Source of the DNA: CAYRYU01 sp964428355
GTDB lineage: Bacteria > Muiribacteriota > Ozemobacteria > Ozemobacterales > Ozemobacteraceae
Assembly: GCA_964428355.1 (NCBI GenBank)
Contig: CAYRYU010000030.1
Coordinates: 1 to 64,000 of the forward strand
DNA: 64,000 bases
Direction of reading: 5' to 3'
A program made the translations under genes and the position numbers. The notes below the pieces were generated by a model. The model was not told where the DNA came from and made no database searches. It saw only the letters and a list, made by a program, of their open reading frames with translations. Below, in pieces: positions 8,470 through 17,535 of the stretch (position 1 is its first letter; every line of letters starts with the position of its first letter).

Positions 8470-9507
8470 TTACTTCTTGGCGATATGGAGCAGCAGGTCC
8501 TTGACACGGACGCTGTATCCCCACTCGTTGTCGTACCAGGCGATGATCTTGACCATGTTGTCGATGACCTTGGTCGATTTGGCATCGAAGGTCGAGCTGT
8601 GGGCATCGTGGTTGAAGTCCACGGAGACCAGCGGCTCGTCACAGTAGGCGAGATAACCCTTCAGGGGACCTTCCTTGGAGGCGGCCTTCATGGCGGCATT
8701 GATCTCGTCGACCGTGGGCGTCTTCTTGAGGGTGCAGGTGAGATCCACAACGGAAACGTTGGGCACCGGAACCCGGATGGCGAACCCGTCGAGCTTTCCC
8801 TTCAGGCTGGGAATGACGAGGCTGATCGCTTTGGCCGCGCCGGTGGAGGTGGGGATCATGGAAAGGGCGGCGGCACGGGCCCGGCGAAGGTCGCTGTGCG
8901 GGAGATCCTGGACCTTCTGGTCGTTGGTGTAGGCATGGATGGTGGTCATAAGGCCCTTCTCGATTCCCCACTTGTCGTCGAGAACCTTCGCGACGGGGGC
9001 CAGGCAGTTGGTGGTGCAGCTGGCGTTGCTGAGGACGTGATGCTTGGAATGGTCGTATTTGTCCTCGTTGACGCCCATGACGATGGTGAGATCCTCACCT
9101 TCGGCGGGAGCGGTGATGATGACCTTCTTCGCGCCGCCCTTGGTGATGTGGTTCTCGGCACCCTTGACGGTCTTGCCCTTCTTGTTGACCCCGTCCTGTT
9201 TGATGGTGAAAAGGCCGGTGGACTCGACGACATACTCGACCCCGAGGTCTTTCCAGGGAAGATCGGAAGGATCGGTCTTGGCGAACACCTTGACGGTTTT
9301 CCCGCCCACGATGAGGCTGTCTTCCTTCACTTCGACCGGAACGTTCAACCTTCCGTGTATGGAGTCATATTTCAGCAGGTGGGCCAGGGTTTTCGTATCG
9401 GTGATGTCGTTGATCGCGACCACCTCGAGTTCCTTACAATCCATCAGCGCCCGGAAAACCATGCGGCCGATCCGGCCAAACCCGTTGATTCCAACTTTCT
9501 TTGCCAT
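8470..9507 (-). CDS. gapA: Glyceraldehyde-3-phosphate dehydrogenase, type I
   Basis: Oxidises and phosphorylates glyceraldehyde-3-phosphate with NAD. The 345 residues begin with the Rossmann motif VGINGFGRIGR, the catalytic Cys is in SNASCTTNCLAP, and a WYDNEWGYS signature sits near the C-terminus. INDITD in the first strand-loop has Asp at the cofactor-selecting region, as in NAD-dependent enzymes. The start follows a strong AAGGAGG. It is the first gene of the gapA-pgk-tpiA run, just downstream of the cmk-rpsA terminator. No consensus promoter was clear in the 60-base gap. Confidence 0.97.
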   Translation of the reverse strand: MAKKVGINGFGRIGRMVFRALMDCKELEVVAINDITDTKTLAHLLKYDSIHGRLNVPVEVKEDSLIVGGKTVKVFAKTDPSDLPWKDLGVEYVVESTGLFTIKQDGVNKKGKTVKGAENHITKGGAKKVIITAPAEGEDLTIVMGVNEDKYDHSKHHVLSNASCTTNCLAPVAKVLDDKWGIEKGLMTTIHAYTNDQKVQDLPHSDLRRARAAALSMIPTSTGAAKAISLVIPSLKGKLDGFAIRVPVPNVSVVDLTCTLKKTPTVDEINAAMKAASKEGPLKGYLAYCDEPLVSVDFNHDAHSSTFDAKSTKVIDNMVKIIAWYDNEWGYSVRVKDLLLHIAKK

Positions 9508-9568
9508 GGAAAAACCTCCTTAGGAATTTTTGATTGAAAGGTGTTTAGCCCTTCGGGGAACCCATTTC

Positions 9569-9600
9569 GAAAAAAAACCGCCCCTCCGGAGAGGGGCAGT
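9569..9600 (-). terminator. Intrinsic terminator after cmk-rpsA
   Basis: The stem CCGCCCCTC/GAGGGGCAG around CGGA is followed on the minus strand by eight T residues (the plus-strand A run at 9570-9577). It lies about 45 bases after the cmk-rpsA stop. Confidence 0.88.
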
Positions 9601-9644
9601 TTCTTCGGTTTCTGACAAGGAAACGAATTTCCACCGTCGGGCTT

Positions 9645-12461
9645 CTAGCCCTTCAGCTGCTCTTTGAGCGAAGCGAGCTTGTCTTTCAGGAGGTCGCCGA
9701 TCGTGTCGGAGAACCCCTGGGAGGAGGAAGCCTGATATTTCTGGAGCTCGCGGGCTTCCGTGTCCATGACGGCTTCCTTGACCGAGAGCTTCAGACGGCG
9801 GTTCTTGCGATCCAGCTCCAGAACCTTGAAGGTGACGACGTCGCCGACCTTCACTGCCTCGCTGGGGTGCTGGACCCGGATCTGGGCGATCTGGGAGATG
9901 TGGATGAATCCCTGGATTCCAGGGGCAAGTTCGACTTCCGCGCCGTTGTTGTCGACGACGGAGATCGTTCCCTGCTGGATGGAATTGACCGGGAACCTCT
10001 TCTCGATTCCCTTCCAGGGATCATCGCTGACCCGGCGGCGGGAGAGGCCGATCTTCTGCTTCATCTTGTCGAGTTCGAAGATGGAAACGGTCACCTGGTC
10101 GCCGACCTTCAGGATCTCGCCGGGATCCTTCACATCGTTGCTCCAGGAGAATTCGGAGATGTGGAGCAAGCCTTCCAACCCGTTCTCAAGCTGGACGAAA
10201 GCGCCGTAGGTCATCAGGTTCTTGACCACCCCGGTCACGACGTCGCCGATGCGGTAGCTGGAGTCGAGCTGGTCCCAGGGGTCGGCCTGGGTCTGCTTGA
10301 GGCCGAGGGAGAGCCGGCGGGCACGGATATCGATGTTGAGTATCTTGACCTGGATCTCCTGCCCCTTCTCGAGAACCTCCTTCGGATGGTTGACCTTCTT
10401 CACCCAATCCATGTCGGAGACATGGAGAAGGCCTTCGATTCCGGGGGAGACTTCGACGAACGCGCCGAACTCGGCCAGGTTGACGACCTTGCCGCGGACC
10501 ACGTCGCCGATCTTGAACTTGGATTCGATGCCTTCCCAGGGGTGCTGCAGGGTGTCCTTGTAGGAGAGGGAGATCCGTTTCTTCTCCTTGTCGATCTCCT
10601 TCACGACCACCTGGAGGGAATCACCGGATTTGACGATATCGCTGGGATGCCTGACATTGCGGGCCCAGGAGAGATCGGAAATGTGGACGAGACCTTCCAC
10701 CCCTTCCTCGAGCTCGACGAAGGCGCCGAAATCCATGAGGTTCTTGACCTTACCGTCGTACTTCCGGCCCACTTCGTACCGCTGGTCGACTGTCTGCCAG
10801 GGATCATCCTTTTTCTGCTTGAGGCCGAGGGCGATCTTGCCCTTCTCGGTGTCGATCTTGAGGATCTTGACCTCGATCTCGGTGCCGGGCTGGACGACCT
10901 CGCGCGGGTTGGTGATGACCGACCAGCTCAGGTCGTTCCGGTGGATGAGACCTTCCACACCGTCCCCGAGGTCGACGAAGGCGCCGTAATCGACGATCCG
11001 CGATACGGTTCCCTTGATGAGGTCCCCGACCTGGTAGTTGGTGAAGATCTCACCCTTCCGCTTGTTGCGGGACTCCTCGACGACAGCCCGCTCGGAGACG
11101 ACGACGTTCTTCCGCCTGCGGTCGAACTCGGTCACGAGCATCGGGAAAGACTTGCCGATGGATTCCTTGGCGTTCTTCCCGTGGGAAAGCTGGCTCTGGG
11201 GCAGAAATGCGCGAATCCCGTTGATGTCGACATTGTAGCCGCCCTTGATCCGTTCCCGGATGATGCCTTCGATCGGAACGCGCTTGGAATGCGAGTCGTG
11301 GATCTGATCCCAGGAATCGTGTTCGCGGGCGCGCTTGTAGGAAAGGATCAGCTGCCCGTTCCCATCGTCGACACGCTTGATGAACACGCGGATCTTGTCG
11401 CCGACGTTGAGGTTCTTCGTGGTCGACTCGGGGAGTTCATCGATGGGGACGATCCCATCGGTCTTGTACCCGAGATCGACGTAGACCCCGGTGGGAGTGA
11501 CGTCGATGATGGTCCCAGTGGCAATGGCACCGTTGCGGATCGTAGGGAACTCACCACTCATCTCCTTTTCGAGCTGTTCCATGGTCATTCCGGCCTCGTC
11601 CGGACCTGCTTTGCCGTCCACCTCGTTGGTGTCGGGCTTGGGGTTGGTGGTTTCTTCCATACGTTCCTCCGATAGGATTGCCGAATCCTTGGTTTTGGTG
11701 ATTTCGATAATCCGATCCACCACCTGATCGATGGTCAGATCGGTTGTATCAACGACAACGGCTTCATCAGCCTTTTTCAGGGGGGCGCAGTCCCTGTTCG
11801 AATCGATATCGTCACGTCGCGTTATCTCTTCCATCAGGGTTTCGAGAGTTCCGGCGAACCCCTTCTTCTCGAGCTCCTCGAGCCGCCGGCGGGCACGCTC
11901 CCTGATGGACGCGGTCAAGAAGATCTTGACCGAGGCGGAGGGGAAAACCACCGTCCCGATGTCCCGGCCGTCGACGACCCATTTCCCACGGGAACCGATG
12001 ATCCGCTGGCTTTGTGTCATGCAGTCCCTGACCCGGGAATCCTTGGCGACGAACGAGACCATCCTCGAAACTTCGGGAGAGCGGATGGCATCGGTTACGT
12101 CCCGTCCGTTGAGGAAAACATGGGGGATGGTGCTTCCGGACTTTTCCTCGAAACGAATCCCTGCGTCCTGTGCGCAACAGGAAAGCTTCTCTGGGTCTTC
12201 GAAGTCAACTTTCTCGTTGAGTGCCTTGAAGGTGACAGCCCGGTACATCGCGCCCGTGTCGAGATAGTAAAATCCGAGGCGCTCGGCAACCTTCTTGGCC
12301 ACGGTGCTCTTCCCGGCACCGGCGGGTCCGTCGATGGCGATTATTCTTGGAAGATAATCGCCCGCTGTCCGACTCACGATCTGAAACGACTCCTTGGGAA
12401 CCGCCCGTTTCGACTTCCACGGGTCCAGTGGTGAGAGGCAATGTACAACATTTCTTTCCAA
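9645..12461 (-). CDS. cmk-rpsA: Fused cytidylate kinase - ribosomal protein S1
   Basis: One 938-residue frame carries two normally separate proteins. Residues about 38-258 are CMP kinase (P-loop GPAGAGKS at 45-52, LDTGAMYR, VVDGRDIGT), which phosphorylates CMP/dCMP. From about 311 to the end there are seven S1 (OB-fold) RNA-binding repeats, including four strong ones with the GAFV...EGL(L/V)H(I/V)S signature. Canonical S1 in E. coli has six. cmk followed by rpsA is a common gene order, and fused forms exist in some other bacteria. An in-frame ATG at 11660 (Met268) preceded by GGAGGA could also yield free S1. The N-terminal start is uncertain: a GTG at 12377 would remove a 28-residue non-conserved leader. 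aroA lies 52 bases upstream on the same strand. Confidence 0.95.
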   Translation of the reverse strand: MERNVVHCLSPLDPWKSKRAVPKESFQIVSRTAGDYLPRIIAIDGPAGAGKSTVAKKVAERLGFYYLDTGAMYRAVTFKALNEKVDFEDPEKLSCCAQDAGIRFEEKSGSTIPHVFLNGRDVTDAIRSPEVSRMVSFVAKDSRVRDCMTQSQRIIGSRGKWVVDGRDIGTVVFPSASVKIFLTASIRERARRRLEELEKKGFAGTLETLMEEITRRDDIDSNRDCAPLKKADEAVVVDTTDLTIDQVVDRIIEITKTKDSAILSEERMEETTNPKPDTNEVDGKAGPDEAGMTMEQLEKEMSGEFPTIRNGAIATGTIIDVTPTGVYVDLGYKTDGIVPIDELPESTTKNLNVGDKIRVFIKRVDDGNGQLILSYKRAREHDSWDQIHDSHSKRVPIEGIIRERIKGGYNVDINGIRAFLPQSQLSHGKNAKESIGKSFPMLVTEFDRRRKNVVVSERAVVEESRNKRKGEIFTNYQVGDLIKGTVSRIVDYGAFVDLGDGVEGLIHRNDLSWSVITNPREVVQPGTEIEVKILKIDTEKGKIALGLKQKKDDPWQTVDQRYEVGRKYDGKVKNLMDFGAFVELEEGVEGLVHISDLSWARNVRHPSDIVKSGDSLQVVVKEIDKEKKRISLSYKDTLQHPWEGIESKFKIGDVVRGKVVNLAEFGAFVEVSPGIEGLLHVSDMDWVKKVNHPKEVLEKGQEIQVKILNIDIRARRLSLGLKQTQADPWDQLDSSYRIGDVVTGVVKNLMTYGAFVQLENGLEGLLHISEFSWSNDVKDPGEILKVGDQVTVSIFELDKMKQKIGLSRRRVSDDPWKGIEKRFPVNSIQQGTISVVDNNGAEVELAPGIQGFIHISQIAQIRVQHPSEAVKVGDVVTFKVLELDRKNRRLKLSVKEAVMDTEARELQKYQASSSQGFSDTIGDLLKDKLASLKEQLKG
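11658..11670 (-). promoter_or_regulatory. Internal Shine-Dalgarno and ATG at the Cmk/S1 junction
   Basis: On the minus strand GGAGGA is followed after four bases by an in-frame ATG encoding Met268 of the fusion, exactly between the kinase and the first S1 repeat. Initiation here would give a 671-residue stand-alone S1. A strong ribosome site inside a coding frame at a domain boundary suggests retained or dual translation. It could also be the ancestral rpsA start kept after loss of the cmk stop. Confidence 0.55.
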
Positions 12462-12513
12462 AATTCAAGAGGGAATCGAACTCGCCGGGCAATTCTTTGA
12501 AAATTTTCCGATT

Positions 12514-13860
12514 TCAGGTGTGGATCTGGCGGAAATCCTGTTCGAAAGACGGGTAGGAAATCCCAGCACACTCCATGTTCAGGATATGGGTCGTTCCATG
12601 GGCGATCGTCCCGAGAATGGCCAGGGACATCGCGACACGGTGATCCCCCTGGGGGTTCGAGAATGGGGGGGCAAAAAGGGGGTTTCCCCCCGTCATCTCG
12701 AAGCCGTCGGGATACTCCTGGACATCGGCCCGGAACTTCTTCAACTCCTCGACCATCACATGGAGCCGGTCGGACTCCTTCCGCCTCAATTCCTCCGCCC
12801 CGGTGACGGAGGAGTTCCCACCTGCTGCGGCCATCGCCACCATCAGGACCGGAATCTCGTCGATAAGACCGGGAACCATTTCGGGCTGGATCGAGATTCC
12901 GGACAAAGACCGCCCTTCAACGACCACTGTTCCGACAGGCTCCCCGAACTCGGACTTCTCCTCGACAATTGTCACCAAAGCTCCCATTTTCCGCAGGATC
13001 TCGAAGAAAACCGTGCGGGTCGGGTTCAGGGAAACATCCCTGATTACAAGTCGGCTCCCCGGATGAATTGCCGCCCCGACCGCGAAAAATGCAGCCCCGC
13101 TGGGGTCTCCGGGAATTCTCCGCGATATCCCCAAGGGGGTGGACGGCCCCTTGACCCGTACACTCCCCGCCTCGGTGACGCAATCCACACCCATCACCCT
13201 CAGCATCCGCTCGGTATGATCACGGGTGGGCAGGGCCTCTCTCACCACGGTCGTTCCTGCGGCGAAAAGACCGGCCAGCAGGATCGCGGATTTAACCTGC
13301 GCGGAGGGGAGGGGAAGGGCGTAATCGATCGGCTGGAGGGGGAATCGCCCCTGGATTGCAACAGGCAGGAAAGCCCCGTCGCCCCTCCCGAGAATCGTTG
13401 CCCCCATGCCCCGGAGGGGTTCCACCACACGTTTCATCGGCCTCCCGCGAAGGCTGGAATCCCCGGTCAGGATCGAGAGGAAGGGAAACCCGCTGAGAAG
13501 CCCTGCGAGAAGCCGGGCACTGGTACCCGAGTTCAGGCAGTTCAGCGGAGTGGCCGGTTCGCGAAAACCTCCCTGGATCCCCGGGGTTTTTCCCCGGGGA
13601 ACGGCTGTCGGAAGCGCGTCCCCTCCAAGGCCATCGATAAGGATCTCCGTGTCCGAGAGAAACCTGAACCTGACGCCGAGCTGATCCATGACTCCCATCG
13701 TCGCCAGGCAGTCCCGGCTTGGATTCAGATGGGAAATGCGGCTGGTTCCCCCCGCCACGGAACTCAAGAGAAGGGTTCTCTGCGAAATGGATTTGTCCCC
13801 CGGCGGAGTCACCTCCCCCGTGAACCTGGTCACCCGTGAAACCTCGAAAATTCGTCCCAC
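12514..13860 (-). CDS. aroA: 3-phosphoshikimate 1-carboxyvinyltransferase (EPSP synthase)
   Basis: Condenses shikimate-3-phosphate with phosphoenolpyruvate in chorismate synthesis. The start chosen is a GTG at 13860 (448 residues), preceded by GGAGG; the frame remains open to a TTG at 13956, but that adds 32 unconserved residues. Signatures: PGDKSISQR near the N-terminus (usual form PGDKSISHR, here His replaced by Gln), LNSGTSARLL, SAQVKSAILLAGL (substrate-binding Gln/Lys) and, near the C-terminus, ELRRKESDRL and DHRVAMSLA. SGTSARLL with SxR rather than GNAGT hints at a class II-like enzyme, but I would not assert this. It lies between hppA's terminator and cmk-rpsA, an order often seen for aroA-cmk-rpsA. 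Confidence 0.95.
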   Translation of the reverse strand: MGRIFEVSRVTRFTGEVTPPGDKSISQRTLLLSSVAGGTSRISHLNPSRDCLATMGVMDQLGVRFRFLSDTEILIDGLGGDALPTAVPRGKTPGIQGGFREPATPLNCLNSGTSARLLAGLLSGFPFLSILTGDSSLRGRPMKRVVEPLRGMGATILGRGDGAFLPVAIQGRFPLQPIDYALPLPSAQVKSAILLAGLFAAGTTVVREALPTRDHTERMLRVMGVDCVTEAGSVRVKGPSTPLGISRRIPGDPSGAAFFAVGAAIHPGSRLVIRDVSLNPTRTVFFEILRKMGALVTIVEEKSEFGEPVGTVVVEGRSLSGISIQPEMVPGLIDEIPVLMVAMAAAGGNSSVTGAEELRRKESDRLHVMVEELKKFRADVQEYPDGFEMTGGNPLFAPPFSNPQGDHRVAMSLAILGTIAHGTTHILNMECAGISYPSFEQDFRQIHT

Positions 13861-13967
13861 CTGAAAATCGCCCTCCAGCGCAAAACACCCGCACAACCTT
13901 TCGGTTGAAGAGGAGATGGTCAAACCCTGTTCCAACCCTCCCCGCTTTGCGACCAACCGGATTTGGG

Positions 13968-14004
13968 GAGAAAAAAACCCGCCCTTTCAGGCGGGTCTTT
14001 TTCA
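13968..14004. terminator. Bidirectional intrinsic terminator after hppA
   Basis: The ACCCGCC/GGCGGGT stem with loop CTTTCA is flanked by an A run on one side (13970-13977) and TCTTTTT on the other, so it can work on either strand. It sits between the hppA stop at 14011 and aroA. Its stem and loop nearly copy the tpiA terminator at 6323-6352. Confidence 0.88.
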
Positions 14005-14010
14005 ACCAGG

Positions 14011-17000
14011 TCAGAAGTCGTCGAACCCTCCGGCAGGTTTCGCATCAGCCGGCTTCGCATCCGCGGGTTTGGCNNNNNNNNNNNNNNNNNNNNNNNNNNN
14101 NNNNNNNNNNNNNNNNNNNNNNNNNNNNNNNNNNNNNNNNNNNNNNNNNNNNNNNNNNNNNNNNNNNNNNNNNCGTCGAACCCTCCGGCAGGTTTCGCAT
14201 CAGCCGGCTTCGCATCCGCGGGTTTGGCATCTGCAGGCTTCGCGTCGGCAGGCTTGTCCGCGGGTTTGTCCGCAGGTTTGGCGTCGGCCGGTTTCACGTC
14301 GGCGGGTTTGTCGGCGGGAGCATCCGCAGGCTTCGCGTCGGCGGGTTTGACATCCGCGGGTTTGGCGTCGGCGGGCTTGGCATCGGCCGGTTTCGCATCC
14401 GCGGGCTTCGCGTCGGCAGGCTTGTCGGCGGGTTGATCAGCAGGCTTCACATCGGCAGGTTTCGGGGGAGGGGCATCGGCGGGCTTCACGTCCGCAGGTT
14501 TGGTTTCGGGGGGCTTGGTGTCCGCAGGCTTGTCGGCAGGCTTCGCATCCGCCGGTTTGTCCGCCGGCTTGGAGTCGAATCCGTCGAATCCACCACCACC
14601 CGCCCCGGGGGTCTTGTCGCTCGCTCCGCTCGCACCACCGGCATCGAAGCCATCGAATCCACCGCCGCCGGTTGAAGGAGTGGAGGGTTTGGTTCCACCA
14701 TCGTCGAAGCCTCCGAACCCGCCGGTGCTTCCGGTCGAGCCCGAACCCGAATCTTTTCCGGGTTCCGGGGCTTCCGGGGTCATGCCGCCACCCAGATCCT
14801 CGACGTCGGAGGCAGTTTCGTCGGCCAGGATCCCTTCCTCGTCTTCGGGAAGGATATTGTCATCGGTTCCCATGAGGGGGTCTTCCTCGTCGAGGATGCC
14901 CTCTTCGGTCGCCGAAGCGAGGCCGCCCGGAACCATCTCGGGAAGCTTCTTGCCCTGTGCGAGCAGCTTCCGAGCGTCGTCTTTTCTCTGGTACTCCGTC
15001 GGGTTGAACCCGAGCAGGTTCTGGATGTCGGGGGAATACGAAACGGTCAAACCCGCCACGACGACCGCGACCATGCTCATCAGCTTGATCAGGATGTTCA
15101 GGGAGGGTCCGGACGTGTCCTTGAAGGGGTCGCCGACGGTATCACCGACGACGCCGGCCTTGTGGCAATCGGAACCCTTCCCGCCGAACTGGCCGGATTC
15201 GATGTATTTCTTGGCGTTGTCCCAGGTCCCGCCGGCATTGGCCATCATGATGGCAACGGCGAACCCGGTCGAGAGACCGCCGATCAGAAGCCCCATGACG
15301 CCGCTGGGCCCGAGGAGAAGGCCAACAACGATAGGAACGATGATCGCCATGAGGCTCGGCCGGACCATCTCCTTCTGGGCACCCTGGGTGGAGATCTCGA
15401 CGCATGATGCGTAATCGGCCTTCGCGCCAGGTTCACCCTTCAGAAGGCCGGGGATTTCCTTGAACTGCCGGCGGACCTCTTCGACCATCCGGTGGGCGGC
15501 ACGGCCGACGGCCTGCATCGTCATGGCGCAGAACATGAACACCAGCATCGCGCCAAGGAACACCCCGACAAGCACCTGGGGATTCATGAGGTTCACGTCG
15601 TAGAAGGACATGAAGTCACGCATCGAGGCATCCTTGATCAGGACAGCCTTGGTGTCGGTGAAGATGTACTTGTCGACCGTCTCGTGCGAATTCTCGGCCA
15701 TCCGCAACAGACCTATCCGCAGCTCCTCGACGTAAGCGCCCAGAAGGGCCATGGCCGTAAGGGCTGCGGAACCGATCGCGTATCCCTTTCCGGTAGCTGC
15801 GGTGGTGTTGCCCAGCGAATCGAGAGCGTCAGTCCGTTTCCGGACCTCGGGATTCATGTGGCACATCTCGGCGTTTCCACCCGCGTTGTCCGCTATCGGA
15901 CCATAAGCGTCGGTGGCAAGCGTGATTCCCAGGGTCGCAAGCATTCCGACCGAGCCGATTCCGATCCCATACAGGCCCATCGAGGGATTCGAGAATCCGT
16001 CCGCGAACCCGTAGGCCAGCAGGACCGCGATGCCGACGGTAACCACCGGGATCCCGGTGGAGATCATTCCGGAAGCCAGCCCCGCGATGATGACCGTGGC
16101 GGGACCCGTGGTGGACTGTTCGGCTACATCCCTGGTGGGTTGGTAGTCGGCTGAGGTGTAATGCTCGGTCGCCCAGCCGATGATGATTCCCGACATCAGT
16201 CCCGCGAGGATCGAGAGAAACATCTTGAGATGCGAGGGCAGCATGTAGTAGGTCAGGAAGGCCGATCCCGCAGCGGTCAGGAGGGCCGCGGTGTTGATCC
16301 CCTTGTTGAGGGCTCCCATGAGGTCTTTCTGGGAGGCATCTTCCTGGGTGTTGACCATGAAAACTCCCACGAGGGAGAAGATGATCCCTATTCCGGAAAT
16401 GGCAAATGGAAGGAGGATCGCGCCCATCTGTTCGGGCGAGGTGACGGCACCGCCCTTCGGGGCGAAGGCCGCCGCGCCCAGAGCGGCCGTGGCCAGGATC
16501 GAACCGCAGTAGGACTCGTAAAGGTCCGCGCCCATCCCAGCGACGTCTCCGACGTTGTCACCGACGTTGTCCGCGATGACAGCAGGGTTCCGGGGATCGT
16601 CCTCGGGAATTCCGGCTTCGGTCTTGCCCACCAGATCGGCTCCCACGTCCGCCGCCTTGGTGAAGATACCGCCGCCCACGCGGGCGAACAGGGCCTGGGA
16701 GCTTGCGCCCATCCCGAAGGTCAGCATGATGGTCGTGATTTCCTGGAAGTCCTTGACTCCGAACATGCTCCCCTGGAAGTAGGTGGCGTCTTTTACCCAG
16801 TTCAGGATCTTCCACCAGATCGAGATGTCGAACAGGCCCAGTCCGACGACCACGAAACCCATGACCGCGCCGCTTCGGAAGGCGATCTGCAAACCCTGGT
16901 TCAGGGATTTGGTCGCCCCCGCGGTCGTACGACTGCTGGCGTTGGTCGCGGTTTTCATTCCGAGATAGCCGGAAAGACCGCTGAAGAAGCCCCCGGTGAG

Positions 17001-17267
17001 GAAGGCGATCGGTGTCCATGGGCTCTGGACCCGCAGGACGAAGGCGAGGAAGGCGAAGAAGGCGAATGCGAAGATGAAGAACATCCCTACGACCCGGTAT
17101 TGGGCAAAGAGATAGGACATGGCGCCCTCACGCACGTACCCCGCGATCTCCTGGGACCGGGGAGTTCCCGGATCGGCCTTCATGAGGTCCGAATAGAATA
17201 CGTAGGCAAAAACCAGGGCCAGGACCGATCCGACAGGGGCAATCCAGAAAAACAACGTTATGTCCAC
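14011..17267 (-). CDS. hppA: K+-dependent-type membrane pyrophosphatase (H+ or Na+ pump) with ~280-residue repeat tail; interrupted by assembly gap
   Basis: Couples pyrophosphate hydrolysis to cation export across the inner membrane. About 16 hydrophobic helices fill residues 1-745. Catalytic motifs include GADLVGKTEAGIPEDDPRNP and NVGDNVGDVAGMGADLYESY. GNTTAATGKG has Ala where K+-independent enzymes carry Lys, so K+ dependence is expected, and the Glu in DLYES is the position seen in Na+-pumping and related subfamilies. After the last helix comes an unusual tail: an acidic segment, three FxGFD blocks in Gly-rich sequence, then dozens of PADAK/PADK repeats ending GGFDDF. If the flanks of the N gap are merged through their identical 55 bases, the frame is kept and the protein is 1033 residues, against 660-770 for the family. 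A perfect promoter lies upstream. Catalytic identity is secure; ion specificity and tail role are inferred. Confidence 0.95.
14019..14228. repeat. 55-bp exact direct repeat flanking the gap
   Basis: Copies at 14019-14073 and 14174-14228. Both encode (minus strand) the KPADAKPADAKPAGGFD end of the hppA tail. Merging them keeps the reading frame and reaches the stop at 14011-14013, which supports a single genomic copy. Confidence 0.9.
14074..14173. other. Assembly gap of 100 N inside hppA tail
   Basis: Exactly 100 N, a standard placeholder for unknown length. The 55 bases before it (14019-14073) are identical to the 55 after it (14174-14228). The gap is therefore probably not real sequence but two contig ends overlapping by one k-mer length. 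Confidence 0.95.
14230..14580 (-). repeat. In-gene low-complexity repeats encoding PAD-K-PAD tail
   Basis: Imperfect tandem units of 12-15 bases (minus strand consensus close to GCCAAACCCGCCGAC) encode alternating Lys-Pro-Ala-Asp with substitutions K/V/Q/T/P. Third-position variation between units shows selection for the peptide repeat rather than recent DNA expansion. Confidence 0.85.
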
Positions 17268-17339
17268 AGAACCTCCTTCAAGCTTCCTCCCCGTTCCGGG
17301 AACAGGCAGGGGGCTGAGAAACGTTTGACAAACCGCAGT

Positions 17340-17368
17340 ATTATACTTTTCACCCCCGGACGTGTCAA
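17340..17368 (-). promoter_or_regulatory. Perfect-consensus sigma70-type promoter for hppA
   Basis: On the minus strand TTGACA (17363-17368), a 17-base spacer and TATAAT (17340-17345) match the housekeeping consensus at all 12 positions. The predicted 5' leader to the hppA ATG is about 65 bases. This implies strong constitutive expression of the pyrophosphatase. Confidence 0.9.
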
Positions 17369-17535
17369 ACAGGAATTCCCAAAACCAAAATCCCGATCAC
17401 CTCCGGTTGTTCACAATCGTCTGGTCATCATTGCATCGAGAGAAACCCTCTTCTGAAGATCGTCGTCCAATCGACATCATCCCGGGAATTCCCGGAGAAG
17501 CCCGGGGGGGCCTTCCCTGAAACCTGTTTCAGACG

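Noticed and set aside
7100..8647. 515-residue plus-strand open frame over pgk
   Set aside because: Antisense of conserved pgk/gapA sequence; no start context or domain.
9867..11675. 602-residue plus-strand open frame opposite rpsA
   Set aside because: High-GC antisense shadow; the minus frame has seven clear S1 repeats, whereas the plus frame has a biased Asp/Gly/Leu composition and no recognisable domain.
14230..14580. CRISPR-like periodicity in hppA tail DNA
   Set aside because: Units are 12-15 bases with no unique spacers and encode an in-frame Pro-Ala-Asp-Lys repeat; no cas genes.
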